From contig CM042012.1 of NCBI GenBank assembly GCA_023525715.1, positions 56,664,705 to 56,728,704 on the forward strand: 64,000 nt of DNA. Direction: 5' to 3'. Positions 24,027 to 36,496 of this stretch are shown piece after piece. Position 1 is the stretch's first letter, and the number at the start of each line of letters is the position of its first letter. Origin of the DNA: Cichorium intybus. Taxonomy: Eukaryota; Streptophyta; Magnoliopsida; Asterales; Asteraceae. A program made the translations under genes and the position numbers. The notes below the pieces were generated by a model. The model was not told the DNA's origin. It was given only the letters and a program-made list of their open reading frames with translations, and ran no database searches.

Positions 24027-27000
24027 TGTCACACCCCCAAACCACGATGACGGAATCGTCTGAGGGCGGAACGAGACATAGCATCACAACTATTGCATAC
24101 ATTGAAACATAAGTAGATAACAACTATCATACATTATAATTGGGAAGTTACATTGTTCAAACGGTATTGTTTCAACCCAATTACAGTATGATAATGAAAT
24201 AAGTAAAAGAGACGTCTTCGCGTCCCATTCCAAAAGGTTAGTCGGACCTGACTAATTGTTCCCTGAGAATACAAGTACTTTGAAAGAGTGTCAACATTAC
24301 GTTGGTGAGTTCATAAGATTTTTGTATGAGAAAATCCATAATCGTTTTTCCTTGTAAAGAGATATTGTTTGAAACCAGAAAATCCAATATTTTCTTATAA
24401 ATGAGTCGTAGTCTTAAAAACCCGAAGACCGAAAATGTATAAGTGTTCTATACTTGAAAATAGTATTACATAGTCTTATTCTTGTATGAAACCATGTAAA
24501 TACATGTTTATTCGTAGATTAATTGTAGATCTAAGTCCGTAAAACCCTTGCGTAAGTAAAATCGTACTTTTATTTGTATCTTACTGAGTTGTAGTTTTTA
24601 TTCCATAAAACTCTTATGTATAAGTTAACCGTTCTTCTATTTATATCTTGATAAAAATGTGGTTTTAATTTCCATAAAACTTGTATGTCTAAGTAAAACC
24701 ATACTTACATTTGTAACTTGTTAGAATGTAGTTTTAATACCATAAAACTCGTATGTATAAGTAAATCGTACTTGTATCTATATCTTGATAAAATGTAGTT
24801 TTAATTTCCATAAAACTTGTATGTATAAGTAAAACCATACTTATATTTGTAACTTGTTAGAATGTAGTTTTAATACCATAAAACTTGTATGAGAAATCTG
24901 TTTCCTTGTAAAATATAGTATCGTAACCCAAAAAATCCAATATTTTCTTATAAACGTGTTATAGTCTTAAAGACCCGAAGACTAAAAATGTATAATGTAA
25001 GTTGTAATGTAGTTTAAAACTATTTGAAGTGTATATTTCCACGTAAACAAAATGTATAGTTGATTTCCCCATGTGAGATACCCTATAACCATGCTGTGAC
25101 TAGTTGGCCTGCTGCGACGTTCTTCAGGCGTCAGAATGTTAGACATTTGATACCTCAGACCTTCCGATCTAGCTGTAGCTAACAGCTCAGGTGCGGGGTT
25201 GTCAATCCCATATAGATCTATACTCAAATATCACGCTCTCTTACCGAGACTCTGGTTATAAATTCAGGACTTATAGTAGGTACTTATAAAAGTACTGTGA
25301 AGATCCATCTCACAAAAATGTATGTATTCAATCAACTTGTTTACGTAAAATTTGTATATGAAAACTCTTGTAATTATCCATTATCATTTTTCCCATGATA
25401 ATATAGTAATGTATAATAATTATATAATTTTATATAATTATTTTTTCTTGTTCAAAATGTCATAATAACCTTGTGTTCATAAACTATTCATATAATAGTC
25501 TATTTTTAGTGTACCGTTGTAATAATCATATTTTTACGATTCATAACGAAATAACTATTCAAACGATTATAAATATCATCTTTTAAGATATTTCCCACAA
25601 AAATGGTATAATAACTTGGTTATAACCATTTTTGCTAGAAAATAGTATTTCCGGTTACAAAAACGTAGTTTTTACTAGATTTCGTTTTTATGACGTTTAT
25701 ATCAAAGATCTAGTATTTTTACACACTTTATTTATAGTTTTGTAACTTTTATACAAACATAATATATCACAATGTTTATAATACATAGATCTAACCATAT
25801 TTCATGTCAAAACGTTTTTACACAACTACTAGTTTTATAAACTTGTGTAAATCATTATTTATAGCATATAAACACATATAATCTTGTGTAAATTATTATT
25901 TTTAACATGTAAACTTGTATTCTCCCCCAAAAAGTTTAGAAAATATGAAAATGAGGGGTATGAACTCACCCTTGATGCGTGATTTGCTTAGAAACAAGGT
26001 AGTTCTTGTGGGATTTACGGTAGAATGCAAGATCTAAGCTTTGTAGCTCGAAAGACCCTTGGATAAAACTATTACCCAATAGTTTTACGTTGATGTTAGT
26101 GTGTGTAAATGGAATAAAACTTGTGTAATAATGTTTAAAATCACTAGAGGAAGCTAACTTACCAAAAAGATTTGAAAAACACTTGAAAATGATGAAGGGT
26201 GGTGGTGGAAGATGGTGGTTTGTGGTGGAGCAAGGTGGTGGTGAATGTTTGAGGTGGTGGAGGGAGAGGGATGGTGAGGTGATCAGATTTAGAGAGAAAG
26301 AGAGAGTGTGGAGAGGATGTTGCTAGTCAAATGAGAAGTCTTGCACTCTTTTATTAGATTTTAAAAGATTTATAGTTTAATTGTTTATTTATAAAATCTC
26401 TCATAGCCCTCATGTCTAGGATTTGGAATAGTAACTCAAAATTGTGGTGTGACCTTGGAGAGATTTGAGCTGATGGGGGGGGGGGGGTAGGGGGTGGGGT
26501 GGGTTGGTTTTATAAAAATGTCACTCTTTTATATAAAAATAAGTAGTTTTTATAAAATCGTAAAACGTTTTAGCGTAATTCTATAAGTTTTTGGAGAAAT
26601 GATCTTCTAAATAAATATTATGTATAAAAACATTGCTAAACATTTATTTAGATTGAATCATAACTCGTTAGACGATGAAATACGCGTTTAAGCGCAGTAT
26701 TCTTCCGATTACGCGATTTTCAGCATTTTACCGGAAAATATATTTAGCTATGAAATTAAATACTAGATAGTATTACGCTTCATAATATATGATTTTTTAT
26801 CCCATTTTTGATGTTTAAGGCACCTCATTTTGTACTTTAGGTCCAAACCCTGTGTACATTTATCCGTTCACAGCGGTTTAACTGTTGTAACTTTCACATA
26901 CGAACTCCGTTTTCGACGTTCTATATATCCACAGGTTCGTATTTATGAATACATCGTTTTATGAATATTATTATTCTCAAAATAATAATTGTACCATTAT

Positions 27001-27198
27001 CGAATTTTTACGCTATAGTAGCTTATTATACGTATTTTCAGCGTTTACTCGATAATTGTTTTGAATTAGCATACGTAGTATTATAATATTTAATAATACA
27101 TCGCAAAAGTTATGAAAAATAACTTTTCAACATATGGATTAACGTACGCTTCGTTTGACTATGGTTGACTTTTGTTGACTAAATTTACAATTGTCACA
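24027..27198 (-). mobile_element. Solo LTR D (3172 bp), gypsy type
   Basis: It starts TGTCACACCCCC and ends AATTGTCACA with a perfect 5-bp duplication CTATT (24022-24026, 27199-27203). Read on the minus strand it ends GGGGGTGTGACA, a typical gypsy LTR end, which sets the orientation. There is no PBS, polypurine tract or coding sequence inside, so a solo LTR left by LTR-LTR recombination is the simplest reading. Inside are degenerate repeats at 24530-24900, a duplicated block (24350-24430, 24900-24990), a GGT-rich stretch near 26195-26280 and an 11-G run near 26475. Confidence 0.87.
24530..24900. repeat. Degenerate tandem repeat in solo LTR D
   Basis: Four or five diverged units of about 70-85 bp with cores TGTAGTTTTAAT, CATAAAACT and GTATGTATAAGTAAA. 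Confidence 0.75.
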
Positions 27199-27253
27199 CT
27201 ATTAATTAGGTTAATACTAATTATTAGTCATGGCTTCGACACCTAATCCAATA

Positions 27254-27832
<579 letters not shown>

Positions 27833-29662
27833 GTTTTTTCATAGTCTTGTCAATCACAAGCACAAGAAAAATAAAATAAATGGTATTTCGATTGAGGGGT
27901 CGTGGGTTACTGATCCGGAAGCAGATTAAAGCCTCGATATGGAATTTTTTTTCAAAAAACTTTAATGAATCGATACCTGACAGACCAAAGCTTATTAACC
28001 CTAATTTTTCCAGGCTTGACGGTAGAGATCGTGAGCTTTTGGATATGCCTTTTTCCATTGAAGAAGTTGAGTTTGCTGTTAAAAGTTGTGGCAATAACAA
28101 AGCGTCGGGTCCCGACGGTTTCACATTCCAATTCATTAAGGAGTTTTGGCAAGATATAAAAGATGACATTTTTGGTTTTGTTAAAAAATTTGAAATTAGC
28201 GGAAACTTTAATAAAGGCTGCAACTCCTCTTTTATATCTCTTCTTCCGAAGTGTAATGACCCGCTCTTGATAATAGTCTATAGACCGGTTAATCTTGTTG
28301 GGTGTATGTATAAAATCATATCGAATATTCTTTCATGTAGGCTAAAGAAAGTGATTGATAAAGTTGTTGGGCCTGAGCAGTCGGTGTACATTGAAGGAAA
28401 GATTATTTTGGACGGTCAACTTGTTTTAAAAGAAGTCATTGCTTGGACTAAAAAAAATAAAAAAGAAGATGCTTGTCTTTAAAGTTGATTTTGAAAAGGC
28501 GTTTGATTCCTCAAATTGGAACTTTCTTGATTCTATCATGGATCAAATGAAATTTAGACAAGGTGATCATATGGCTTCTTTTTTGTTTTTCATTGCTATG
28601 GAGGGCTTAAGCATTGCGATTCGTGAAGCTTGTAATCAACATTTATTCTATGGCATTTTTGTAAGACTTATTTTGTTTTTGAGATGCTTATTAAGGTAAG
28701 TAGAGTAATTACCTTATAGTTGGTATGGTTCTAGCTATGAGTTGCGTAGAGTCGTGTGGCAATCATTTATGAATGCCTTTGAGTTTTGAGTTGTTTAACG
28801 AGTAAGAAGAGGTAGAAACCTTTCTTATGTACTAATCTTGGTGTGATTAAGATTAGTTAGGTTGTTGTATGACTTTGGGTGGTTAGAAACCCCTTTGGGA
28901 GAAGTTTGAGCCTTAAAAGTGCTAAAAAGAGGCTACACGGGTCATGTAAAGAGGCTTTAGAAACCAAACCGTGACATTTCTAGACTCATAAGGGTCGTGT
29001 AAGGCTACACGGGTCGTGTTACTAGGTGCATATTTCTGGACAGTTTTGCTGTGGGACTCACACGGGTCGTATAGACGTGACAGACCTACATAATGTGCAG
29101 AAAATGCTCATTTCGGAAAAGAACACCCCTAATTCGATTTCAGAGCATAAAGAGGCGATTTTATGTCAAATTGAGCCTGGGGATTCATAGGGAAGCGTAG
29201 AGAGACTCGAATCTAACCCGTGAATGCACTCATGAATCCTAATTCATCGAGGTGAGTAATTTCTTGGTTTTGGGGGTTTTAAAACCCTAGTTTTAAATCT
29301 CATGATTTAGCTATATATTGTTACATATGTTGTTAGTAGATTTTTAGTGGATGCCTTTTGAGTTATTGGTGTGATTATTGTCAAGTTTCTACGGTTGAAC
29401 GAGTAGAACCGCGGATTTGGGGGTTTCAATAAATATAGAGTTGATATTTACCGTTGATACTCCTTTTTCCTCTTTCAATTGCTACATGTTTGATATATAT
29501 GTTACTGAGATAATTGTGGATATTGGAGAATTGATTTAGACTTTGGTGATACAACCAAGTCTAGCAAACTGGAGCCCAGTATGCGTCATTTGGGGATTCC
29601 ACATACTAAGCCGATATCAGGTGAGTACTAGTACTTGAGTAAGAGTTACATCTTGCTGTATG

Positions 29663-29769
<107 letters not shown>

Positions 29770-29939
29770 TGATTTTCGAAAAAATGATTCATCAATATGT
29801 TTTTTCATGAATTTTTTTTCAATGAATCAAGTTATTTTTTATTCATATAGTGATTTATTTTGATGGTTCGTAAAAAAAACTAAGTAAATTAAAAAGTTCT
29901 TACCTTCTTACCATAATTTTACTTCTTATTTGATCCTTC

Positions 29940-30070
<131 letters not shown>

Positions 30071-32470
30071 TTATGTTGATACTGCGATAACTTAGAGTTG
30101 GATGGTTCTGTTATTTGTGGATAACAAGAGAGGAGTTGCAATCTATATTGAGTATAAGAGTAGAATATATGATAGAGTGGTTAATTAAAGAGTCTTTGAG
30201 TTTAATTATTACAGCCATGAGAATTGCTACGATTGAGTATAAGTTGGTTGTTAAAATGAGTATATGTGAGCATGTGGTCGAGTTTTCGAGCAGTACCAAT
30301 TGTAGTACTTATTATTTAGTTGATGTTACTAATAATTTGCTGGTATTTGTAAAGCTAATATGTTTGCAGGTTTCAGAGTTAAGAGAAGGTGAATATTTGC
30401 TAATGATATTAGCAAAGGAGAATGATGAGAATGTTTATTGAGAGAGATTCGTGGTGTGTGATTGAGATTACTCACTAACCTTTTTATAAGCTTACACTTG
30501 AGTTGTATGTTGTTTTGCAGGTATCTATAGCAGTGATAGGGGAAGATATGTGATAAAGAGAGATGGACAAGTTTAGATCCTGTCCTTTGTTGTGTTAGAT
30601 TTATTTGTAATGTCTGGCCAAATTTGTACAGACATTTTGTGTAATTATTTATGTTGATAACATCTTTGTTTTCGTGGTTTTAATGCAAGTATACCCATTT
30701 TGATGTATAATTGTTTAAAAAATTTTGGGTGTACTTTGTATAAGAAACCGAGCGTTACAATTTCACTTCCTAATAATGGTCCTATTCTCTCCTACTTGAT
30801 GTATGCAGATGATGTGACTTTTGTCGGTGAATGGTCGGAAACAAATCTTATCAACCTTAATAGTATTCTTCGATGTTTCTTCATTGCCTCGGGTTTAAAG
30901 ATCTAAATAAAAGTAAGGTTTTCGGTGTTGGCGTTGATAATGTTGATGTTTGTAGATTTGCTAGCATTCTCTCTTGTGAGCCAGCCTCCCTGCCTTGCAT
31001 GTATCTTGGGCTCCATCTTGGGTCCAATATGAAGGTGTCTAAATTTTGGAAATCGGTTATAGGAAAGTTCCATTCTAGGCTGTCCGTGTGAAAAGCTAAA
31101 TTACTATCGTTTGGTGGTAGGATCACTCTTTCTAAGTCAGTTCTTAGCAGCCTCCCTCTTTACTATTTTTCTTTATTTAAAGCTCCTTTGAAGGTGATTC
31201 AAAAGCTTGAGGGCATTAGAAGAAAATACATTTGGCGAGGGGGGGGGGGTGGGTTTGTGACAATGTTAAGAAAATTAATTGGATCGTATGGGATGTTTTG
31301 ATTTGCCTTAAGTACATGGGTGGTTGAGGAATTGGCTGCCTTAAGGAAATGAATGTAGCTCTTCTCGCCAAGTGTCTTTGGCTCTTAAGACTCAACAAAA
31401 AAGTCTTTGGTTTTCATGTATCTCTTCGATTCATAAGATTCAACACATTGATGGGAAGCCTCTTGCCTTGAAAGGTATTTCTAGTACTTGGCTGTAGGTT
31501 ACTGAAATTGGAAAGGATCTTATTGGTTGGAACGTTTCTTTGAAGGATAGTATTATTCGAAAGGTTAGAAATGGGGACAAGACGCACTTTTGGAAAGTTA
31601 TTTGGTGTAACAATATTGCTATTAAGGAGGCGTTTCCTAGACTTTATTCGATCGAGTCCAACAAAAATTGTCTTATTGTTGATAGATTGTTTGGTACTCA
31701 TGGCAATTGTTGGAATGGGAAGAGGAGTGTTAGAAAAGGAGCTTAATCAAATGAGCTAGATAATTTAAACAATATTATGATCAACTACTCATTTACAGAT
31801 TCTCCTGACACTTGGGTGTGGAGACATTCTAACAGTGGCAGCTTTTCAGTTCATTCTTTGCGGTCTATCATTGCAAAAGAAAGGTGGAATTGTGATATCT
31901 TCAAGTTCAAATGGTGTTATACGGTCCCGCTGAAGATCAATTCTTTCGTTTGGAGGCTCTTCCTCAACAAGATTCCACTTGGGGTTAATCTTGCTTCGCG
32001 AGGTGTTAGTTTGGATTCTGTTTTTTGTCTCTTCTGCTTGAGCATAGAGGTGGTAGATCACGTGTTTTTCAGCTGCAGTTTCGCTAAAAAGGTGTGGAGT
32101 TGGCTGCGGGAATGGTCTGATGCATTACCTGCTTGCCCATCGGATTTGCAAAGTCTACGTGTGTTGCTTAACTCAAATGGTCTCAGCTAGATGTTTAGCA
32201 AATTCAGAATGATTTTATCTTACGTTACCTTATGGATGATTTGGAGAGCTCGAAATAATTTGGTGTTCAAGAAGATTCCTCCCTCGATGTCTAAAACGGC
32301 GGATGATATAATGATTTCAGCTTTTAATTGGATTAAATTAATTTAGAGATAGACATAGCTTGATCAATTGGAATATTTGGTGCTGTAGCCCTTTGAACTA
32401 TTTCATGTAATTTTGTTTCGTCACTAGCTTCTTGCTAGTTTTTTAATTTTATCCGCCGTTCAAAAAAAAA

Positions 32471-32783
32471 CGTATTGTTTCAATAAATACTAAATACAAA
32501 TCCATAAAACAACATGGACACTAATTTGCATTGTTTCGGTAATACAATTATCAATATTTGCATTGTTTTTTCGATGAAATAAAATGGAATTATATTTATG
32601 ATATTGACATCGAATAATCGTCAGTTTTCAAGCAATCAATATACATTTAGTTGCATGATTCTTAATATCAGCAGTACTGGTAATCAACAAAACCTACATC
32701 ATACATCTTTAATCATATTGCTAAGCTGATATTAGCCTTAATTGTAACCATGTATCCTTGTAAATTATTTTCTTCACTTCGGT
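32471..32783. other. Spacer between LINE tail and protease gene
   Basis: AT-rich, with no gene or repeat that I recognise. It should contain the 3' UTR and polyadenylation region of the minus-strand protease gene; no strong AATAAA stands out close to the stop. Confidence 0.5.
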
Positions 32784-35700
32784 TCAAGCACATCCTCCAG
32801 CAGCAAATCCGACCTTTCCTCCGGTCACATCGTACACAACCTGCAATGTCTTTTGTTGAGTATTACCAAATATACCAATATACTGATTCCCAGCAAAAGC
32901 TAAGCAATACACTTGACTGTCGGGAATTGGGTAAAGTATCCCTTGAGATGGAATCTCCACGTTTACATTCCCGCCCCAAACCATGCTAATCTTTGGTATT
33001 GTGACATCGCTATATTGGCTTAAATCATAGCATGTATCAAATATAGATATTGCTTGAGTCAAGGGGTATTGCGTCATTTCTGCTCGAACCGCCTCACGTA
33101 GAGCTGCGTAGGCCGTAGAAGGGAGCCTTGTGATCACAGTTCCCGAGTCTATGATCATGCCCGATGTTGTAAACACCGTTGTATTTATTGCTAATTTGTT
33201 GCCACTAACGTATATAGCTTCAAGATCAAGAGCATAGTAAGACTTCCCTAATTTTGTGGTTAATAGCGGCGTGTAAACAACATTGCTACCAATGTCGCTG
33301 CTTCCAAATGTTAAGTAACCAGTAGAGCTAGCTGTTGCGGGGAGACAATAGGAGAAGACCTCGTGATTACCATATTTGCTAGCGGACTGTGACACTATAG
33401 AGAGCTTGTCTTTACCAAGTCCCAACAGCCCAGCAGCACCTCCAAAGAGTCCATAGTTGTTTTGGCCACATCCAAAGAAGAATCCATCAATCACATCGTC
33501 TGAAGTCAGTGTGAGCTTATCTTTGCCAAATAATCCAATGGTGACCGATCCGTCTCCGTATCCCATGCGGTAAACGCATGCCGATGAGATGCAACCGGGC
33601 GGTTTTCCAGTGGCTGAAGGGAGTTCAGCACACTCAGATGAGGTGCAAGAGATGTTGGAATAGGTAGTAGATGAAGAAGGTTCAAATATGGGTTCATATT
33701 GGCTATAGCAGGACACGGCACATGGTTGGCACTGTGTCCATGTTAGATGGCTTCCTGTGTCGAAAGCGAGGGAAAGATCTTTCTTTGGGGTGCCGAGTCC
33801 GATGGTCACTATGTAATTTTCGGTTCCAATTGGTCTGCCAGATTTTGCAGGCAGAGTGGTCTTGGAGCCTTGGATGTCTTTTCTCCCTGTGTTGATGAAC
33901 GAGTCAACTCTGGACTGATCGTGGGAGAAGATTTCTTCCACAGTCAAGGGTTTCACCAAGTCTTTACTGAGCTTGGAACATGGTCCATGTTTGTGAACCA
34001 CTTCCAATGATCCTCTTTTCTTGTCACCTAGTTCATGAATTTTGATCTTATTCAGTGACTTTTCACATAGTTTATAGTAAACTGAATGGGGGTACGACCT
34101 AAATATGTATCATATGCGGTAGAAATTGTTTTCACTCATAACTTCAAACCGTAAAACTTATGCTTAATTACCTCACAAACCTGTTTGGTTTGATGTACGT
34201 AGTCATAATGTCGTAGTTGAGAAATGATTAGCATGGAGCTATGGACTTGCGCAAATGTGTCATGTTCTCACTGTAATCTAATTTTTTTTTGAAAACTAGA
34301 AAAAGCGTCGACAACTTTAGAATTTTTATCCGACCAAGATTTCTCACTCAAACCACAAGTAAATTTATTGTTTCCATCAAAGTCGATTAATTTTAACATG
34401 ATAAAAGTAATATTAACAATATTTATTAATTTTAATGAAGATAAATGATAATTCCGACCTCTAGAAAAATCTATCATTGATGAAACATATGTGTGTGGGT
34501 GTGTTGGGTTGAGTTCTCATACATATATGTCTCATCACAAGCATATTTACCCGCACATATATGTTTCATCTAGAGAAGTTCAATTAAGATTACTCTTTTA
34601 ACAAATTAAATTATGTTTTTTTATTTAACCTATTAAATAAGGGCGACGATAAAATAACTTCATATGATGAGACATATACATGTGAGAGATCATGATCCAC
34701 ACACTCACAAACATATGTCTCATCATTAATTTTTTTTAAGATTAACCTTGAATAAATCTTTTTAAATTAAATAAAAATGATTATTCATACATAATTATCA
34801 ATATAGAATATTAACACATTAAGCTCATAAAATAAAATATTACCCCTCTAAAAAAACACACACGGTTAGTTGTAGAATAGAAACTTGAAGGTAAACTTGG
34901 AAGAATCTATTTAAAAGGAATGAGATATTAAATGGACAATGGGATGATAGCCATGTTTTTGTTTAGTTCCAAGCCGCTTGCGGTGGAAAATAAAATAAAA
35001 TAAAATTTTATTGGTATCCTTGACTTATTATATCAACAATAGGGATGGCCTTTCAACCTGAATGGTGCACGAGTTTTCTTCCTCGGCTAGTGTCATGTCA
35101 TATTAGCCATGTATTTGTGATATTTGAGTACCGTTATGAAACCTAATTATCCGCAATTAGTAAAACTACACATGGATGAATTTACTTTATCAATTGAAAT
35201 ATTAAACGATTGACTCGTAACTCGTGAATACAAGTAACCGGATACACATCAAGCAGGGCCAGCCTGAGGGGGTGTGGGAGGTGCGACCGCACAGAGCCCA
35301 TGTGGTGAAGGGACCTGAGATTTTATTTTGTCGTGATTCCATCACTAATCGTCGATTTCGTGAGTATCCGTCGCTAGCCGTCTCTATTCCGTCGCTAATT
35401 AACACAACATTCCTATTTTTAATTTGTGGCTTATAATTTGTATTGGTTTATTACATGTCGAATATTATCTTAGTATTAATGAATTTTGTTTATATATATA
35501 AAACTATATTTAGGAGCGTATTTTTTAATTTTCGTACAGCGTTTTCAAAATCAACGGACCGGTTCTGACATCAAGACGTTATAAGTGGACGCCTGGACGG
35601 GCTACAAATATGTGATGATTTAAAATGATTTATCCGAAAAAGTAATTATGTAAGGAAAACTAACCATTAATGGATGGGCTACAAATAGATGATGGTAAGA

Positions 35701-35848
35701 AAGAGCTTAGTTTGACTGTTTGATAATGGTGGGCTGTGACATTTATCTGGGCTTCGCTTCTCTCCAGAGTACTTCCTTTACTTGCAACAACCAACAGGAA
35801 GAGAAAAGAAGATGAAAGTACCAAAAAGATAGAGTTGGATGGTTCCAT
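32784..35848 (-). CDS. Secreted aspartic protease, A1B nepenthesin-like family (two exons)
   Basis: Exon 1 is 35848-35665 and exon 2 is 34027-32784, joined over a 1637-bp intron: donor ATG|GTTAGT after 35665, acceptor CTAG|GTGAC before 34027. The phases match (184 + 1244 = 1428 nt, 475 aa), and the join reads SPSINGDKKRGSLEVVHKHG, a conserved family segment. Residues 1-25 are a signal peptide (MEPSNSIFLVLSSSFLFLLV start). The first catalytic site is DTGS at about residue 151, the second DSGT at about 355. The Cys-rich nepenthesin insert (WTQCQPC...C...C) and flap (YGDGS) lie between them, and the end is GFAAGGC-A, as usual. No GPI or transmembrane tail is seen. It is probably an apoplastic or vacuolar endopeptidase; the closest Arabidopsis type I recall is the At5g10770 group. 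One oddity is His instead of the usual Asp after DTGS. It has no stop or frameshift, the only intact host gene here. Confidence 0.9.
34475..34728. repeat. MITE-like inverted repeat in the protease intron
   Basis: The left end TGATGAAACATATGTGTGTG and the right end, reverse-complementing to TGATGAGACATATGTTTGTG, form a terminal inverted repeat of about 25 bp with few mismatches. Two further copies of CATATATGTxTCATC lie inside. The flanks are short and AT-rich, so the superfamily is not assignable. Confidence 0.55.
35256..35330. repeat. Possible hAT end fragment
   Basis: CAGGGCCAGCCTGAGGGGGT followed by a GTGCGACCGCACAG-type palindrome resembles the end of plant hAT elements (CAGGGCCGGCCC... 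type, from memory). No partner end or transposase is seen nearby. Confidence 0.3.
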
Positions 35849-35890
35849 TTCGTCTTTCTTAGTAATACTTTTCTTACTTCCTTCCTAACT

Positions 35891-35900
35891 CTTATTTATA
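35891..35900 (-). promoter_or_regulatory. TATA box of the protease gene
   Basis: The minus strand reads GCTATAAATAAGAG about 45-50 bp upstream of the start codon, implying a very short 5' UTR of about 20 bases. Confidence 0.65.
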
Positions 35901-36202
35901 GCCATTTTTAGAGGTGCACAATTGTGTTTAGAGATGAGGTCGGTCCCAAGTATAGTCGAATGTCTTACTCCATGTATGACGTAAACAAAAAAATATAAGC
36001 ATAATACTATTTTAATTGAAAATTTTCAAATCAACAGTCTTGTTAAACTTTCTCTTTTTCCCGCATCGGCTTAATTATTTCTTGGAATGCATGCATGGTG
36101 ATTTTCCTAGATTAACAACCATACAACAAACACACTTCCATGTAACATCATTCGAACACATATTAACGTCTATATAAAGTATATTAATCTTTCTGCCTCA
36201 CA
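35901..36202 (-). promoter_or_regulatory. Upstream region of the protease gene
   Basis: About 300 bp between the TATA box and the poly(A) end of the second LINE. No further gene is seen, so any proximal promoter not supplied by the LINE must lie here. I do not recognise specific elements with confidence. Confidence 0.4.
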
Positions 36203-36496
36203 TTTTTTTTTTGGAAACGGCGAGATTTCATTATAAAAAGGCCACCTGCTAGTAAGGGCTAGCAAGGAACTAGCAGGGTGCCAAAAACAAAAAACAAACG
36301 TCCCAGGAAACAGCTTATACATCAAAGAGACAAAAAAGGAACATGAGACTACAACATTACAAACATTCAAAAGGATCGCAACACCATAAATTCCAATTGC
36401 AAGCACATTTCCTGCTCCTGTGGTTGAACCATTGATAGGAGGTAGCAATAATGACATCCGCAAGCCTCGTTGGTGTGATTATAGTCTTTTTAAAAG

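Larger units (their letters stand above)
7910..27253 (-). mobile_element. Element B: same family as A, inserted inverted in A's 3' LTR
   Basis: Read on the minus strand, B has a 5' LTR (27253-23299, itself split by D), PBS at 23286-23297, a gag remnant, a non-coding interior and a 3' LTR (8685-7910). The target duplication is AATTA, or GAATTA if the extra G is counted (7904-7909 and 27254-27259). After its right end the sequence continues A's LTR. Excluding the nested elements C and D its interior is about 5.8 kb, like A. The two LTRs differ at about 25 positions over roughly 730 shared bases by eye, clearly older than element C. Confidence 0.88.
23299..27253 (-). repeat. 5' LTR of element B, split by solo LTR D
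   Basis: The segments 23299-24026 and 27199-27253 together match B's 3' LTR. The break lies within CTATTAATTAGG and is flanked by the duplication CTATT. Confidence 0.9.
34028..35664 (-). other. Intron of the protease gene
   Basis: GT-AG intron of 1637 bp, AT-rich. It contains a small inverted-repeat element (about 34475-34728) and a possible hAT terminal fragment (about 35256-35330). Confidence 0.8.

Noticed and set aside
24982..25227. 81-codon frame in solo LTR D
   Set aside because: No recognisable domain; non-coding LTR sequence.
30115..30441. Frame of 108 codons in solo LTR F
   Set aside because: It lies inside an LTR, has no recognisable domain, and related LTRs of G do not keep it open.
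33671..34010. Plus-strand frames over the protease gene
   Set aside because: Antisense shadows of the protease exon.
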